DNA from: Bacillota bacterium
Lineage (GTDB): Bacteria > Bacillota > UBA4882 > UBA8346
Length of the DNA: 64,000 nucleotides
Direction of reading: 5' to 3'
NCBI GenBank assembly: GCA_023402395.1
Contig: JAEYGI010000040.1
Coordinates: forward strand, 930,001 to 994,000
Each line of letters begins with the position of its first letter. The first letter of the stretch is position 1. The position numbers and the translations under genes are program-made. The notes below the pieces were generated by a model. It searched no databases. It was given only the letters and a program-made list of their open reading frames with translations, and was not told where the DNA came from. Below, piece by piece: positions 1 through 8,340 of the stretch.

Positions 1-2
1 AG

Positions 3-236
3 ACCGTCATTCTTCCCCGCTCCAGCAGTCTGCTTTGGGCCGGCCGAATGGGTTTAGTAGCCGCCGGGTTATTGCTGTTCTTTCTTTCCACCGCCGCCCT
101 ATTCCCGTCGGATCCCAAATCCCAGTTTTATACCGCCCGGCGGGATTCGCTCACCACTACTCCCGTTTCCTTTGATGAGAATATCACCATCGATCAGCCG
201 GTCAACATCTACCAAGCCTCCTCTATTCTCCCTTGA
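3..236 (+). CDS. C-terminal end of an unknown membrane protein (5' truncated by window edge)
   Basis: The reading frame is open from the first complete codon at 3 and stops at 236, so the gene begins before the window. An ATG at 48 exists but nothing suggests it is the true start. The visible 78 residues contain one hydrophobic segment (about residues 16-32, rich in Leu, Ala and Phe) followed by a polar tail of about 45 residues. This would fit a C-terminal membrane anchor or a last transmembrane helix with an external tail. I do not recognise the family. A terminator follows at 277-301, which supports a real gene end here. Confidence 0.5.
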   Translation, partial: TVILPRSSSLLWAGRMGLVAAGLLLFFLSTAALFPSDPKSQFYTARRDSLTTTPVSFDENITIDQPVNIYQASSILP

Positions 237-276
237 AAGAAAATGACAACTGACATCCGAATAAATATTTTAAACG

Positions 277-301
277 AAAAGCCGCCACGGGAGCGGCTTT
301 T
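277..301 (+). terminator. Rho-independent terminator after the truncated membrane protein
   Basis: A perfect 9-bp stem (AAAAGCCGC / GCGGCTTTT) with a 7-nt loop is followed by a short T-rich tail. It lies 40 bp past the stop at 236. The arms carry A-runs and T-runs on both sides, so it could also work on the minus strand. Confidence 0.7.
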
Positions 302-345
302 GCATTATTTACAAGTTATCTGTAATCGTAATTCACTCCGAATAG

Positions 346-427
346 CGGCATCCAAATAACGGAACACGGTATTCGTCACCGCAACGGCAGTCCTTGCCGT
401 AAGCCTGAATCGTTCGCCTGTCAATTT
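346..427. repeat. Degenerate 21-bp-phased palindrome array (copy C)
   Basis: Four short palindromes can be read: CGGCA at 346, CGGTATTCGTCACCG at 367-381, CGGCAGTCCTTGCCG at 385-399 and a decayed unit at 406-420. Spacings are 21, 18 and 21. The last unit runs into GCCTGTCAATTT (416-427), a 12-mer also present at the equivalent place in the arrays at 9136-9465 and 52040-52327. Outer arms change from CGGC/GCCG to CGGT/ACCG in a pairing-compatible way. The 237-538 gene-free stretch holds only this array and two terminators. Confidence 0.5.
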
Positions 428-477
428 GGGTCAACCATTACTCAGAAAAATTTACGGACAGTATATGGTCGAGGGCC

Positions 478-507
478 ACAAAAAACAGGGTGCTTCCTAT
501 TGCACCC
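478..507 (-). terminator. Terminator of the RRM protein gene
   Basis: On the minus strand a GGGTGC / GCACCC stem with an 8-nt loop is followed by a T-rich run (complement of 478-485). It lies about 30 bp past the stop at 539. Confidence 0.65.
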
Positions 508-538
508 CGTTCCCATTTTTACTTCATGTCTATGCCCG

Positions 539-796
539 TCACATCTTCTGCTGTCGCGGTTTAGCTTCATTGACGATGATCTCCCGGCCGCCCATATCTT
601 TGCCATTCATCGCTTCAATCACCCGGTCGACATCGTCGTCGTCCACTTCAATGAATCCAAATCCTCTTGACCTGCCGCTGGCTGGATCCGTGATGATCCG
701 GCTCGACTTCACCTGGGCATGGTCGGCGAAGAAAGACGCCAAGTCTTCTTTTGTGGCCGACCAGGGCAAATTGCCTACATATAGAGTCTTGGTCAC
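539..796 (-). CDS. Small RRM-domain RNA-binding protein
   Basis: An 85-residue protein made of a single RNA-recognition motif of the cyanobacterial Rbp type. RNP2 (LYVGNL) is near the N-terminus and RNP1 (RGFGFIEV) near residue 45, with the aromatic residues that stack on RNA bases present. A short basic tail (KPRQQKM) ends it. A GTG at 805 is also in frame, but it lies inside the Shine-Dalgarno sequence. The GTG at 796 is 5 nt after AGAGGTGA and gives the usual start of the family, so I chose it. It is a single-gene unit closed by the terminator at 478-507. Family members bind RNA and are often cold-induced; that role is inference here. Confidence 0.88.
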   Translation of the reverse strand: MTKTLYVGNLPWSATKEDLASFFADHAQVKSSRIITDPASGRSRGFGFIEVDDDDVDRVIEAMNGKDMGGREIIVNEAKPRQQKM

Positions 797-1003
797 CAAA
801 TTCACCTCTCTTTCATCCCTGAAGGATGTTTTGAGGGCTTAGTCCTACATTGCGCCAGTCAGAACCGGATACAATCAGTGCCGCATCGTCCGAAACGGAT
901 TCGTTTCTGTAATCAGGAAACCAGCGAACGGTTCAACCTCAGCCCATCTTCTACTTATATTTTGCTTAAAAAAAAATTGACTATACTGGACGTATCGCCA
1001 ATT

Positions 1004-1627
1004 TTAAAAATCATGGTAAATCCTTTTTTCCCTGATAAAACGGCGGACCGGATCGGGAACCAGATAGCGGATGGAGCGATCGTCCATCAACTCCACCCGC
1101 AGCCAGGTCGAAGAGATGTCCAACAACGGCGCTTCCAGGCGCAAAATCCGGTTTCGAAACGGCTGTAGAAAGGCGGGCCAATGATCTTCATCTCGCAAGA
1201 TCGGGTATCCCGGCCGAAACGCAGTGATGATCAACGCCTCTTCCAATAGTTGATGGTAATCCTTCCAGCTATGAAGCTCCAGCAGCGAATCAAAACCCAT
1301 GATCAAGGCCGCTTCCTCCCCGGGATAAATAGCTTTTAACTGCCGGATGGTATCGATGGAATAGGATGGGCCTTCCCGTTCCAGCTCCACGGCGGAGACT
1401 TCGAAAAACGGATTGTCTTCGGTAGCCAGTTCCACCATTTTCAAGCGGTTCTCGGCGGAAGTGGTGACCTCGCCGATTTTATGAGGCGGAACAGCCGCCG
1501 GCACAAAGACCACTTTCTGGAGTTGAAAGGCTTCCCTGGCCTTCTCCGCCAACACCAAGTGGCCGAAATGAATTGGATCAAATGTTCCGCCCATGATTCC
1601 AAACAGATTCAAGTTCGTCATCTCCAT
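1004..1627 (-). CDS. nadD: Nicotinate-nucleotide adenylyltransferase
   Basis: Transfers AMP from ATP to nicotinate mononucleotide to make deamido-NAD, a late step of NAD synthesis in the cytosol. The nucleotidyltransferase signature GGTFDPIHFGH is at residues 13-23 and the second signature ISST near residue 170. Length 207 is usual. The start lies 5 nt beyond the proA stop, so it is translated last in the yhbY-proB-proA-nadD unit. This arrangement near obg and yhbY is common in Firmicutes. Confidence 0.95.
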   Translation of the reverse strand: MEMTNLNLFGIMGGTFDPIHFGHLVLAEKAREAFQLQKVVFVPAAVPPHKIGEVTTSAENRLKMVELATEDNPFFEVSAVELEREGPSYSIDTIRQLKAIYPGEEAALIMGFDSLLELHSWKDYHQLLEEALIITAFRPGYPILRDEDHWPAFLQPFRNRILRLEAPLLDISSTWLRVELMDDRSIRYLVPDPVRRFIREKRIYHDF

Positions 1628-1632
1628 CGTGG

Positions 1633-2886
1633 TTACTCCCGGATCTGCCCGTCTCCGTAAATAATGTATTTGATGGTGGTCAGGGCTTCCAACCCCATCG
1701 GCCCCCGGGCGTGCAATTTTTGATTGCTAATTCCGATCTCCGCTCCGAAACCGAATTCAAAACCATCGGTAAACCGCGTCGATGCGTTGACGTAGACGGC
1801 GGCCGCGTCGATCTCTTCCAGAAAGCAGCGGGCTTTCTGATAGTTGGCGGTGACAATGGCTTCCGAATGCTTGGTTCCATAACGGTTGATATGGGCAATG
1901 GCTTCCTCAAGATCTCCCACGACTTTCACCGCGAGGATCAGATCGTGGAACTCGGTCTCCCAGTCGCTTTCACTGGCCGGAACGGCTTGAATGATCCGGC
2001 AGGTCTCGGGGCACCCCCGCAACTCCACTCTCGCTTTTTGATACTCTGCGGCCAGGGCCGGCAGGAACGAGGCAGCAATCTCCCTGTGCACCAGCAGCGT
2101 TTCCATGGAGTTACAGACCGCCGGCCGCTGCACCTTGGCATTGAATGCAATCCGCCGCGCCATCTCCAAATCGGCGTCAGATTCAATATAGGTATGGCAA
2201 TTCCCGATTCCGGTTTCGATCACCGGAACGGTTGAGTTTTCAACGACCGCCCGGATCAGGCCGGCGCCGCCTCTGGGGATCAGAATATCAAGATAGCGAT
2301 CGAGCCGCATCAGCGCAGCGGCCACTTCCCGCTCGGTCCGTTCCACCAAGATCACCGCATCCTCGGGCAACCCGGAGTCCATCAAAGCCTTTCGGAGCAC
2401 CTGGACCAACGCCTGATTGGAGCGAAGCGCTTCCGATCCGCCTTTCAGAATGACCGCGTTACCGGTCTTCAGGCATAGTCCGGCGGCATCGACCGTCACA
2501 TTGGGCCGCGCTTCATAGATAATTCCGACCACGCCAAGCGGAACCCGCCTCCGGCCAATCTCCAACCCGTTGGGGCGCCGCCACATTGCGTCCACTTTGC
2601 CGATAGGATCTTCCAGGGCGACTAAGGCACGAAGTCCTTCGGCCATGGCCTCGATCCGCTTTTGGTTCAAGGCGAGACGATCCAGCAGGCTGCCGGTGAG
2701 CCCTTTTTCCTTACCTAGATGCAGATCGGTTTGATTGGCGTTTAAGATCGCTTCACTATGATTGATCAAATATTCAGCCATTGTTTCTAAAAGCCGGTTT
2801 TTAGCGGTGGACGACAGGCGCGCCAATACCGGAACCGTCGCCTTGGCCCGTTGTCCTAGCGCGGAGACATATTCGGAGATCTCCAT
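1633..2886 (-). CDS. proA: Gamma-glutamyl phosphate reductase
   Basis: Reduces gamma-glutamyl phosphate with NADPH to glutamate semialdehyde, the second step of proline synthesis. At 417 residues it is the normal family length, with an aldehyde-dehydrogenase fold. The segment around RPAVCNSMETLLV carries the catalytic Cys, near residue 255. The C-terminal FGFGAEIGISNQKLHARGPMG signature region is intact. A GAGGGGGAG ribosome site precedes the ATG. The stop of proB is 12 nt upstream, so the two proline genes are co-transcribed. Confidence 0.96.
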   Translation of the reverse strand: MEISEYVSALGQRAKATVPVLARLSSTAKNRLLETMAEYLINHSEAILNANQTDLHLGKEKGLTGSLLDRLALNQKRIEAMAEGLRALVALEDPIGKVDAMWRRPNGLEIGRRRVPLGVVGIIYEARPNVTVDAAGLCLKTGNAVILKGGSEALRSNQALVQVLRKALMDSGLPEDAVILVERTEREVAAALMRLDRYLDILIPRGGAGLIRAVVENSTVPVIETGIGNCHTYIESDADLEMARRIAFNAKVQRPAVCNSMETLLVHREIAASFLPALAAEYQKARVELRGCPETCRIIQAVPASESDWETEFHDLILAVKVVGDLEEAIAHINRYGTKHSEAIVTANYQKARCFLEEIDAAAVYVNASTRFTDGFEFGFGAEIGISNQKLHARGPMGLEALTTIKYIIYGDGQIRE

Positions 2887-2898
2887 TCGTACTCCCCC

Positions 2899-4035
2899 TC
2901 ACATAACCGCCGTGATCACCAGATTATCGCGGTGAACCACTTCATCGGCGGGTTTAAAACCGATCGTCTGTTCAATATCAGAACTCCGCTTACCCTTGAT
3001 TCTTTCCAGGGAATCGCGGCCATAATTGCTGAGCCCCCTAGCCAATTCAAGACCGGAGGTATTGATAATCCGTACCATGTCGCCTTCTTCGAATTCGCCC
3101 TGAGTCGCTACGATCCCAGATGGCAGCAGACTTTTGCCTTGATGGACGATGGCCCTTTCCGCTCCGGCATCGACCACGATTTCCCCGGTAGCTTGCGGGC
3201 CGTAAGCGATCCAGCGTTTGCGGCTGGATACCTGATGATTGGCACTTAAAAATACGGTTCCGATCGGTTCGCCACTGAACAGCTTCTGAATATTGGACGG
3301 TTCATTGCCGTTCATAAGAACCATCGAAACGCCAGCTGCGGTTGCCATCTGGGCCGCTTCGATCTTAGTGATCATCCCGCCGCTGCCCATGGCGCTTCCC
3401 GCGCCCCCCGCCATGGCCCGAATCCGGGGATCAACCTCTTCAACCAGAGAAATCAAAGTCGCCGCTGAGTCCTTGCGGGGATCGGCCGAGTATAACCCAT
3501 CAACATCAGAAAGCAGAATCAGCAGGTCAGCTTCGATTAAACCGGCCACCAACGCTGACAGCGCGTCATTTTCACCGATCTTCAACTCTTCGGTGGCGAC
3601 CGTGTCGTTTTCGTTAATAATCGGAATCACCCGGTATTGCAGTAACGTTAATATAGTATTCCTGGCGTTCAGGTAGCGTTTCCGATCACCGATATCGCTT
3701 CGAGTCAGCAGAACCTGAGCTACGATTTGACCGTATTCGGAAAATAATTTCTCATAGACTTGCATCAGCAACCCTTGTCCGATGGCGGCCATGGCTTGCC
3801 GTTCAATGATCGAGGACGGCCGTTCGCTAATGCCGAGCCGCCCCAGACCGGCGCCAACCGCGCCCGAGGTAACCAAAACCACTTCCTTGCCTTGGTTTTG
3901 GATGTCCGTCAATTGACGGACCAACTGTTCCATGCGGCAAAGATTTAACTTGCCGCTCTGGTGGGTAAGGGTGCTGGTTCCAACCTTGACTACCACCCGC
4001 CCGGATTGCTGCAAGCGTTTTAGGTAATCCATCAC
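2899..4035 (-). CDS. proB: Glutamate 5-kinase with PUA domain
   Basis: Phosphorylates glutamate on the gamma-carboxylate, the first and feedback-controlled step of proline synthesis. Residues 1-260 form the amino-acid-kinase domain (VVVKVGTSTLT near residue 15, then TSGAVGAG and INENDTVA). The C-terminal 100 residues match a PUA domain, as in the long ProB form. The GTG at 4035 is 7 nt after GAGGG and is immediately followed by an ATG, so either could be used. It lies upstream of proA in one operon. Confidence 0.95.
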   Translation of the reverse strand: MMDYLKRLQQSGRVVVKVGTSTLTHQSGKLNLCRMEQLVRQLTDIQNQGKEVVLVTSGAVGAGLGRLGISERPSSIIERQAMAAIGQGLLMQVYEKLFSEYGQIVAQVLLTRSDIGDRKRYLNARNTILTLLQYRVIPIINENDTVATEELKIGENDALSALVAGLIEADLLILLSDVDGLYSADPRKDSAATLISLVEEVDPRIRAMAGGAGSAMGSGGMITKIEAAQMATAAGVSMVLMNGNEPSNIQKLFSGEPIGTVFLSANHQVSSRKRWIAYGPQATGEIVVDAGAERAIVHQGKSLLPSGIVATQGEFEEGDMVRIINTSGLELARGLSNYGRDSLERIKGKRSSDIEQTIGFKPADEVVHRDNLVITAVM

Positions 4036-4047
4036 AAAGAAACCCTC

Positions 4048-4344
4048 TTATGTCAGTGAAATTTTCGGTGTTTGACCGGGTTTGGGAGAACGGTACAAAA
4101 GCATGTTTCTTCCAATCACCTGGACGATATCAGCGGCAGTGGCTTGCGCCAATGTATCCGCAATTTGGCGGGGATTGAGGTCAGTGTGGGGTAAAACCCT
4201 CCCCTTTACCAGCTCTCTGGCATTCAAGGCTTGATCCAGTTGCTCAATGATGCTGGCGGTGACGCCGCCCTTGCCGACGATTAAAATCGGTTCCAACTCA
4301 TTCCCCAAGCCGCGCAGCAAACTGCGTTGTTTACTGTTTAACAC
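4048..4344 (-). CDS. yhbY: YhbY/CRS1-type ribosome-assembly RNA-binding protein
   Basis: A 98-residue CRM-domain protein that associates with pre-50S particles in relatives. The family motif LIVGKGGVT is near residue 25. An ATG at 4362 is in frame, but AAGGAAGG sits 7 nt before the GTG at 4344, and the protein then begins MLNSKQRSLLR as in homologues. I therefore prefer 4344. It is the first gene of the unit leading to proB, proA and nadD, driven by the promoter at 4399-4407. Confidence 0.9.
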   Translation of the reverse strand: MLNSKQRSLLRGLGNELEPILIVGKGGVTASIIEQLDQALNARELVKGRVLPHTDLNPRQIADTLAQATAADIVQVIGRNMLLYRSPKPGQTPKISLT

Positions 4345-4398
4345 GCAATAACCTTCCTTCATTAAGTCGAAATTGAGATTGTGAGTAAGTTAGGAAAC

Positions 4399-4407
4399 AT
4401 TATAACA
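4399..4407 (-). promoter_or_regulatory. Extended -10 promoter for yhbY-proB-proA-nadD
   Basis: On the minus strand TGTTATAAT gives a consensus TATAAT with the TG extension. No good -35 is visible, which fits an extended -10 promoter. It begins only about 20 bp after the U-run of the upstream terminator at 4428-4453, so obg transcription ends and this unit starts within about 60 bp. Confidence 0.65.
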
Positions 4408-4427
4408 CATTTTTATGGAAAAGAGAG

Positions 4428-4453
4428 AAAAAAAGTGAAGCCGAAGCTTCACT
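4428..4453 (-). terminator. Terminator of the obg unit with TTCG tetraloop
   Basis: On the minus strand a perfect 8-bp stem AGTGAAGC / GCTTCACT closed by the very stable TTCG loop is followed by a run of T. The stem overlaps the TAG stop of the preceding small gene (4452-4454). Confidence 0.88.
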
Positions 4454-4640
4454 ATAAGGATGATGGTTTGTCTCTCCGGAGTTGGCGGCGGTGCTGTTCG
4501 TACAATTTTTCCCCTTTCCGCCAGGCGCTCCTTTCCCGCTCCCGGACCACCGCGGTCTCGGTAACGATGAACTCATTGCGGGCGGTGCAATAAAAGATGG
4601 ACTCGCCCTTCCGACAGTTACCACAATCCAAACAAAGCAC
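4452..4640 (-). CDS. Small Cys-rich protein between obg and yhbY
   Basis: A 62-residue protein whose N-terminus holds CLDCGNC and then YC, a possible metal site, followed by a highly charged Arg/Glu/Lys helix-like tail. An ATG at 4661 would overlap the obg stop by 4 nt. GGAGGG lies 7 nt before the GTG at 4640, which I prefer. The strong Shine-Dalgarno, tight spacing after obg and a perfect terminator at its stop argue that it is real. I do not recognise a named family, so no function is assigned. Confidence 0.6.
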   Translation of the reverse strand: MLCLDCGNCRKGESIFYCTARNEFIVTETAVVRERERSAWRKGEKLYEQHRRQLRRDKPSSL

Positions 4641-4657
4641 GTTTCGACCCTCCCACC

Positions 4658-5926
4658 TCATTCTTCACCGACGTAAGTGAATTCAAACTCACCGATTTGA
4701 ACTGAATCCCCTTCTTTGACACCGGCATTGAGCAGCGCCGGTTCGACTCCCCAGTGTTTCAACAATTTTTGAAGGCTGCGAATGGATTCATCGTTATTGA
4801 GGTCAAAACGGGCCACCCGTTTCAGCAACGCCTCGTTATGAACGGTAAAGACGCCGTTTTGCTCGGTTACCCGAATCTCATAATCCGTTCCGGAAACCTC
4901 TAGGTTCGCCGGTTCCTCGATCGGGGTAATGTCTTTGGGAAGCTCGTTCAATTTTTGAATTATTTGATTGAGCAAAGTTTCAATTCCTTCACCGGTAGCT
5001 CCGGAGATGGGGTAGATCGGCCGATCGGTGATCTTTTCTGCAAAGGACCGGTAATTTTCACGGGACTCCGGCAGGTCCATTTTATTGGCCGCCACCAACT
5101 GCGGCTTTTTGGCCAGTTCCGGGTTGTAAAGCTCAAGCTCCCGGTTGATTTGAAGAAAATCCTGATACGGATCGCGCTCCGATAGCCCCGACAGATCGAC
5201 CAGATGAACCAATAGGCGGGTCCGTTCAACATGCCGCAAAAAACGGTGGCCCAAACCGACTCCGAGATGGGCTCCCTCGATCAGGCCCGGGATGTCCACC
5301 GCGACAAAACTGTTTCCTTTGTGTTCAACCACTCCTAGGTTTGGTTCAAGGGTTGTAAACGGGTAATCGGCAATCTTGGGCCGGGCGGCCGAGATCTGAG
5401 CGAGCAGAGTCGACTTCCCGGCATTGGGAAATCCGATGAAACCGACATCGGCAATGAGTTTCAATTCCAATTCGGCCCAAAGTTCCGCCCCTAGTTCCCC
5501 TTTTTCCGAGAATCGCGGCGTTTGACGGGTGGGGGTCGAAAAGCGGGCGTTGCCCCGGCCGCCCCGGCCGCCCTGCAAGATCATGAATTCACTGCCTGGC
5601 TGGGTCAGATCGGCGATGACCCCTTTGGTTTCGGCATCACGGATTACCGTACCCACCGGAACCGGGATGATCAAATCGGCGCCGTCTTTGCCGTAGCGGT
5701 TCATCGCCTCGCCGGGATTACCGTTTCCCGCTTCAAAATGGTGACGGTACCGGAAATCACTTAATGTCGAAAGACTGCCGTCGACTTTTAATATTACATG
5801 CCCGCCCCGGCCACCGTCCCCACCATCGGGTCCGCCGCGGGGAACATATTTTTCCCTTCGAAAACTGACTGCCCCGGCGCCGCCGTTGCCGGACTTCAGG
5901 TGAATCTTCGCGTAGTCAAGAAACAA
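4658..5926 (-). CDS. obg: Obg/CgtA GTPase
   Basis: A ribosome-associated GTPase needed for 50S maturation and growth control. The order is an Obg glycine-rich domain (residues 1-158), a G domain (P-loop GFPNAGKST near 165-173, DIPG, NKMD) and a C-terminal OCT domain in the last 80 residues (GVEPALLNAGVKEGDSV), as in long Firmicutes versions. Length is 422. The start is TTG at 5926, 7 nt after GAGGTG, and yields the family N-terminus MFLDYAKI. It starts a unit with the small Cys protein. Confidence 0.96.
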   Translation of the reverse strand: MFLDYAKIHLKSGNGGAGAVSFRREKYVPRGGPDGGDGGRGGHVILKVDGSLSTLSDFRYRHHFEAGNGNPGEAMNRYGKDGADLIIPVPVGTVIRDAETKGVIADLTQPGSEFMILQGGRGGRGNARFSTPTRQTPRFSEKGELGAELWAELELKLIADVGFIGFPNAGKSTLLAQISAARPKIADYPFTTLEPNLGVVEHKGNSFVAVDIPGLIEGAHLGVGLGHRFLRHVERTRLLVHLVDLSGLSERDPYQDFLQINRELELYNPELAKKPQLVAANKMDLPESRENYRSFAEKITDRPIYPISGATGEGIETLLNQIIQKLNELPKDITPIEEPANLEVSGTDYEIRVTEQNGVFTVHNEALLKRVARFDLNNDESIRSLQKLLKHWGVEPALLNAGVKEGDSVQIGEFEFTYVGEE

Positions 5927-6109
5927 TTAGTACACCTCAAATAATATTATTCAACAGTCCATTGGGTTTATCCTTTCCAGAACAAACCCTGAAAACACCT
6001 ATTTTTAACGGTTTTAAAAGCCACGCCGAGTCAGGCACAGACAAATAGCACGTCCTTGTAATATATATCTAATCTGAATCGATTTTCATCTGATTTCATA
6101 TCTGTTATG

Positions 6110-6136
6110 ATAACCCTGACCTACGGTCAGGGTTAT
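6110..6136. terminator. Strong stem-loop between the GGDEF gene and obg, terminator without U-run
   Basis: A perfect 12-bp stem (ATAACCCTGACC / GGTCAGGGTTAT) with a 3-nt loop lies 8 bp past the stop of the GAF-GGDEF gene. Neither strand has a clear T-run, so termination is likely but not certain. Confidence 0.45.
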
Positions 6137-6143
6137 TATAACG

Positions 6144-7322
6144 TCAAGCGGTTTCCGTAAAAGAGGCTACCCGGTTCCGACCGGCGTTTTTGGCTTGATT
6201 TAAGGCCTCATCGGCTTCTTTCACTATTTTTTCAACAGCGGAACTCAAACTTTCCTCCGAGGGCCATTCCGAAGGATTTAAAGAACTCGAAAGGCAACTG
6301 ACCCCAAAACTAACGGTGATCGCAACTCGCTTATTGCCACAGAACTTCTGGTTCATGGTCTTTTCCCGGAGCCGTTCCGCCAAGTCCAGGGCAATGTCCG
6401 GTTTCGTCTGAGGAAATAGAATTGCGAATTGTTCCCCTCCAAACCGGCAGGCCACGTCATACTCGCGAATTGAATTCTTCAAAAACTGGCCGAACTCCAA
6501 AAGAAGCTGATCTCCGAGCGGACGTCCACAATCGTCATTGATCGATTTAAAATGGTCAATATCAACAAAGATGAGCGATAGGGGCTGTTTGAACCGCCAG
6601 GCTTTATCGATTTCTTCCTTGATTCGCTGCAGGAAAAACGGCCGGTTGTAAAGCCCGGTCAATTCATCCATGGTCGCCTGTTGATAGAGCTTTGAAATAT
6701 TAACATATAGCCTGGCGTTTTCCTCCGCGGTTTCTTTGGCAAGCTGATACAGCCGGGCGTTATCCAGTTGAACCGCGGCCCGGGGCGCAAAAAGATATAA
6801 CGCTTTACGATATTTGACGGGAAAGGCGTCGAGAGACCGGAATATGATTAAGGCTCCCAGCGTCTTGACCGGAGTGGACAACGCCATCGCAATCAGGCTG
6901 TGATAGGTTTGGTTCAGTTCGCCAAGATGATAGAGACCAGCTTCAAGATCAGCCGGCTTCAGCATCAGGCCGGCCGGGTCGTTTTGAATTGTTTCCAGTA
7001 CTCCGCCGGGTTTCCGCAGTACTTTGGTAACCGTATTAACCATTTCCAAGGGGATTCCCTGAACGGTTTTTAATTTGAACTCATTTTGGATTTCATCCAT
7101 CCAGTAAATAACGCCGGCGGTCGCCGCGGTTTCCGTCAGAACCACGTTCAGGATATTCTTAGACAACGAACTGAAATCAAGCTCGCTCTCAAAAGCACGT
7201 TCCAATTCAAAAAACATCCGGTATGAATTAATGTAGGGTATTCGATTAAACGTAAACAACGATAAAACCACCCTTCTTTTGCATACCATAATATCGGCAT
7301 CTTCCAAAGGATGGTTTAACAA
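6144..7322 (-). CDS. GAF-GGDEF protein, probable diguanylate cyclase
   Basis: Would make c-di-GMP from two GTP. The N-terminal half (about 40-210) is a GAF-like sensor with no membrane segment. A helical linker leads to a GGDEF domain (about 220-385) containing TMDELTGLYNR and FVDIDHFKSIND, which supplies a metal Asp. The signature reads GGEQF instead of GGDEF or GGEEF. The fourth position is changed but the third, metal-binding acid is kept. REYD, five residues before it, is a canonical inhibitory RxxD site. The TTG at 7322 has no clear Shine-Dalgarno, so the true start may be an ATG at 7289 or 7217. Confidence 0.85.
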   Translation of the reverse strand: MLNHPLEDADIMVCKRRVVLSLFTFNRIPYINSYRMFFELERAFESELDFSSLSKNILNVVLTETAATAGVIYWMDEIQNEFKLKTVQGIPLEMVNTVTKVLRKPGGVLETIQNDPAGLMLKPADLEAGLYHLGELNQTYHSLIAMALSTPVKTLGALIIFRSLDAFPVKYRKALYLFAPRAAVQLDNARLYQLAKETAEENARLYVNISKLYQQATMDELTGLYNRPFFLQRIKEEIDKAWRFKQPLSLIFVDIDHFKSINDDCGRPLGDQLLLEFGQFLKNSIREYDVACRFGGEQFAILFPQTKPDIALDLAERLREKTMNQKFCGNKRVAITVSFGVSCLSSSLNPSEWPSEESLSSAVEKIVKEADEALNQAKNAGRNRVASFTETA

Positions 7323-7363
7323 ATTTTTTAATTTTAAAACAGCATTTTTAATCTCCAGTTATT

Positions 7364-8323
7364 CTACCACTCGATCAGCGCCGCTCCCCAGCTTAAGCCG
7401 CCCCCGAATCCGATCAGCATAACGTAGTCGCCTTTTTGAAACCGGTGCCAGTTTTCTGCCAAAGCCATCCCGATGGAAGCGGAAGAAGTATTGCCATATT
7501 TGGCGATGTTGGAGATAAACTCGATCTCTCCTTTTACCATTTCCTTGCCGGCGTCAATAATTCGCAAATTGGCTTGATGCGGGATTACGTATTTTATCTG
7601 TCCCGGCTTGATGCCGACTTTGGCGGGAAGCGTCTCGAACATCTCCTTGATTTTGCTCACCGCGAACTTGAATACGGTCTTCCCGTTCTGTTTGAAATAG
7701 TAATCCGCCTTCTTGTCGTTCAGCAGGTCGTTAATGCCTCCGATCACGACCTCGTTGGACATGGTCGGGTCTGATCCCAACTCGGTGCCGATGATAATGT
7801 GTTCCGGATTCTCGGTGGTCACTACCGCCGCCGACGCCCCGTCACCAAAGAGCACGCAACTGTTGCGGTCGGTATAGTCTAGCACCCGGCTGAGTTGTTC
7901 TCCGGCGGTTACCAGTCCGTATTTTAAGTTATCATTGGTCTTCATCAAACTATCGGCCAGCGTCAGCCCGAATACAAAACCCGAACAAGCGGCATTGATA
8001 TCGAAACAAAACCCTTTGTTGGCGCCGATCTCCCGCCCGACATCACAGGCTTGAGCCGGGCAGCAGCGATCGGGGGTAACGGTTGAAGAAATGATAAAAT
8101 CGAGCCTGCCCGGATCCAGGGTTATTTGGGCGCAGGCCTCCTTGGCCGCCTGCGCGACAAAGGAATAAACGGTTTCATCCTTATCTAAAATATGACGTTC
8201 TTTGATCCCGGTCCGGGTGGTTATCCATTCGTCAGAGGTGTCAACCATCTTTTCCAGATCAGAATTGGTCAGAACTTTTTGCGGAAACGCGAGACTCACC
8301 GCGGAAATACCAACAGTTTTCAT
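7364..8323 (-). CDS. fabH: Beta-ketoacyl-ACP synthase III
   Basis: Condenses acyl-CoA with malonyl-ACP to begin fatty-acid chains. With the second ATG as start (6 nt from TTAGGAGG; the first ATG at 8326 is only 3 nt away) the protein has 319 residues. The catalytic triad is visible: Cys113 in NAACSGF, His249 in PHQAN and Asn278 in GNTSS. It lies 17 nt behind fapR, so FapR likely controls it directly. This fapR-fabH pairing differs from the fapR-plsX-fabD-fabG order of Bacillus. Confidence 0.95.
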   Translation of the reverse strand: MKTVGISAVSLAFPQKVLTNSDLEKMVDTSDEWITTRTGIKERHILDKDETVYSFVAQAAKEACAQITLDPGRLDFIISSTVTPDRCCPAQACDVGREIGANKGFCFDINAACSGFVFGLTLADSLMKTNDNLKYGLVTAGEQLSRVLDYTDRNSCVLFGDGASAAVVTTENPEHIIIGTELGSDPTMSNEVVIGGINDLLNDKKADYYFKQNGKTVFKFAVSKIKEMFETLPAKVGIKPGQIKYVIPHQANLRIIDAGKEMVKGEIEFISNIAKYGNTSSASIGMALAENWHRFQKGDYVMLIGFGGGLSWGAALIEW

Positions 8324-8340
8324 CATGATCCTCCTAAGGT

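Noticed and set aside
426..842. 138-codon plus-strand frame
   Set aside because: It runs antisense through the RRM gene and a repeat. Its composition is not protein-like.
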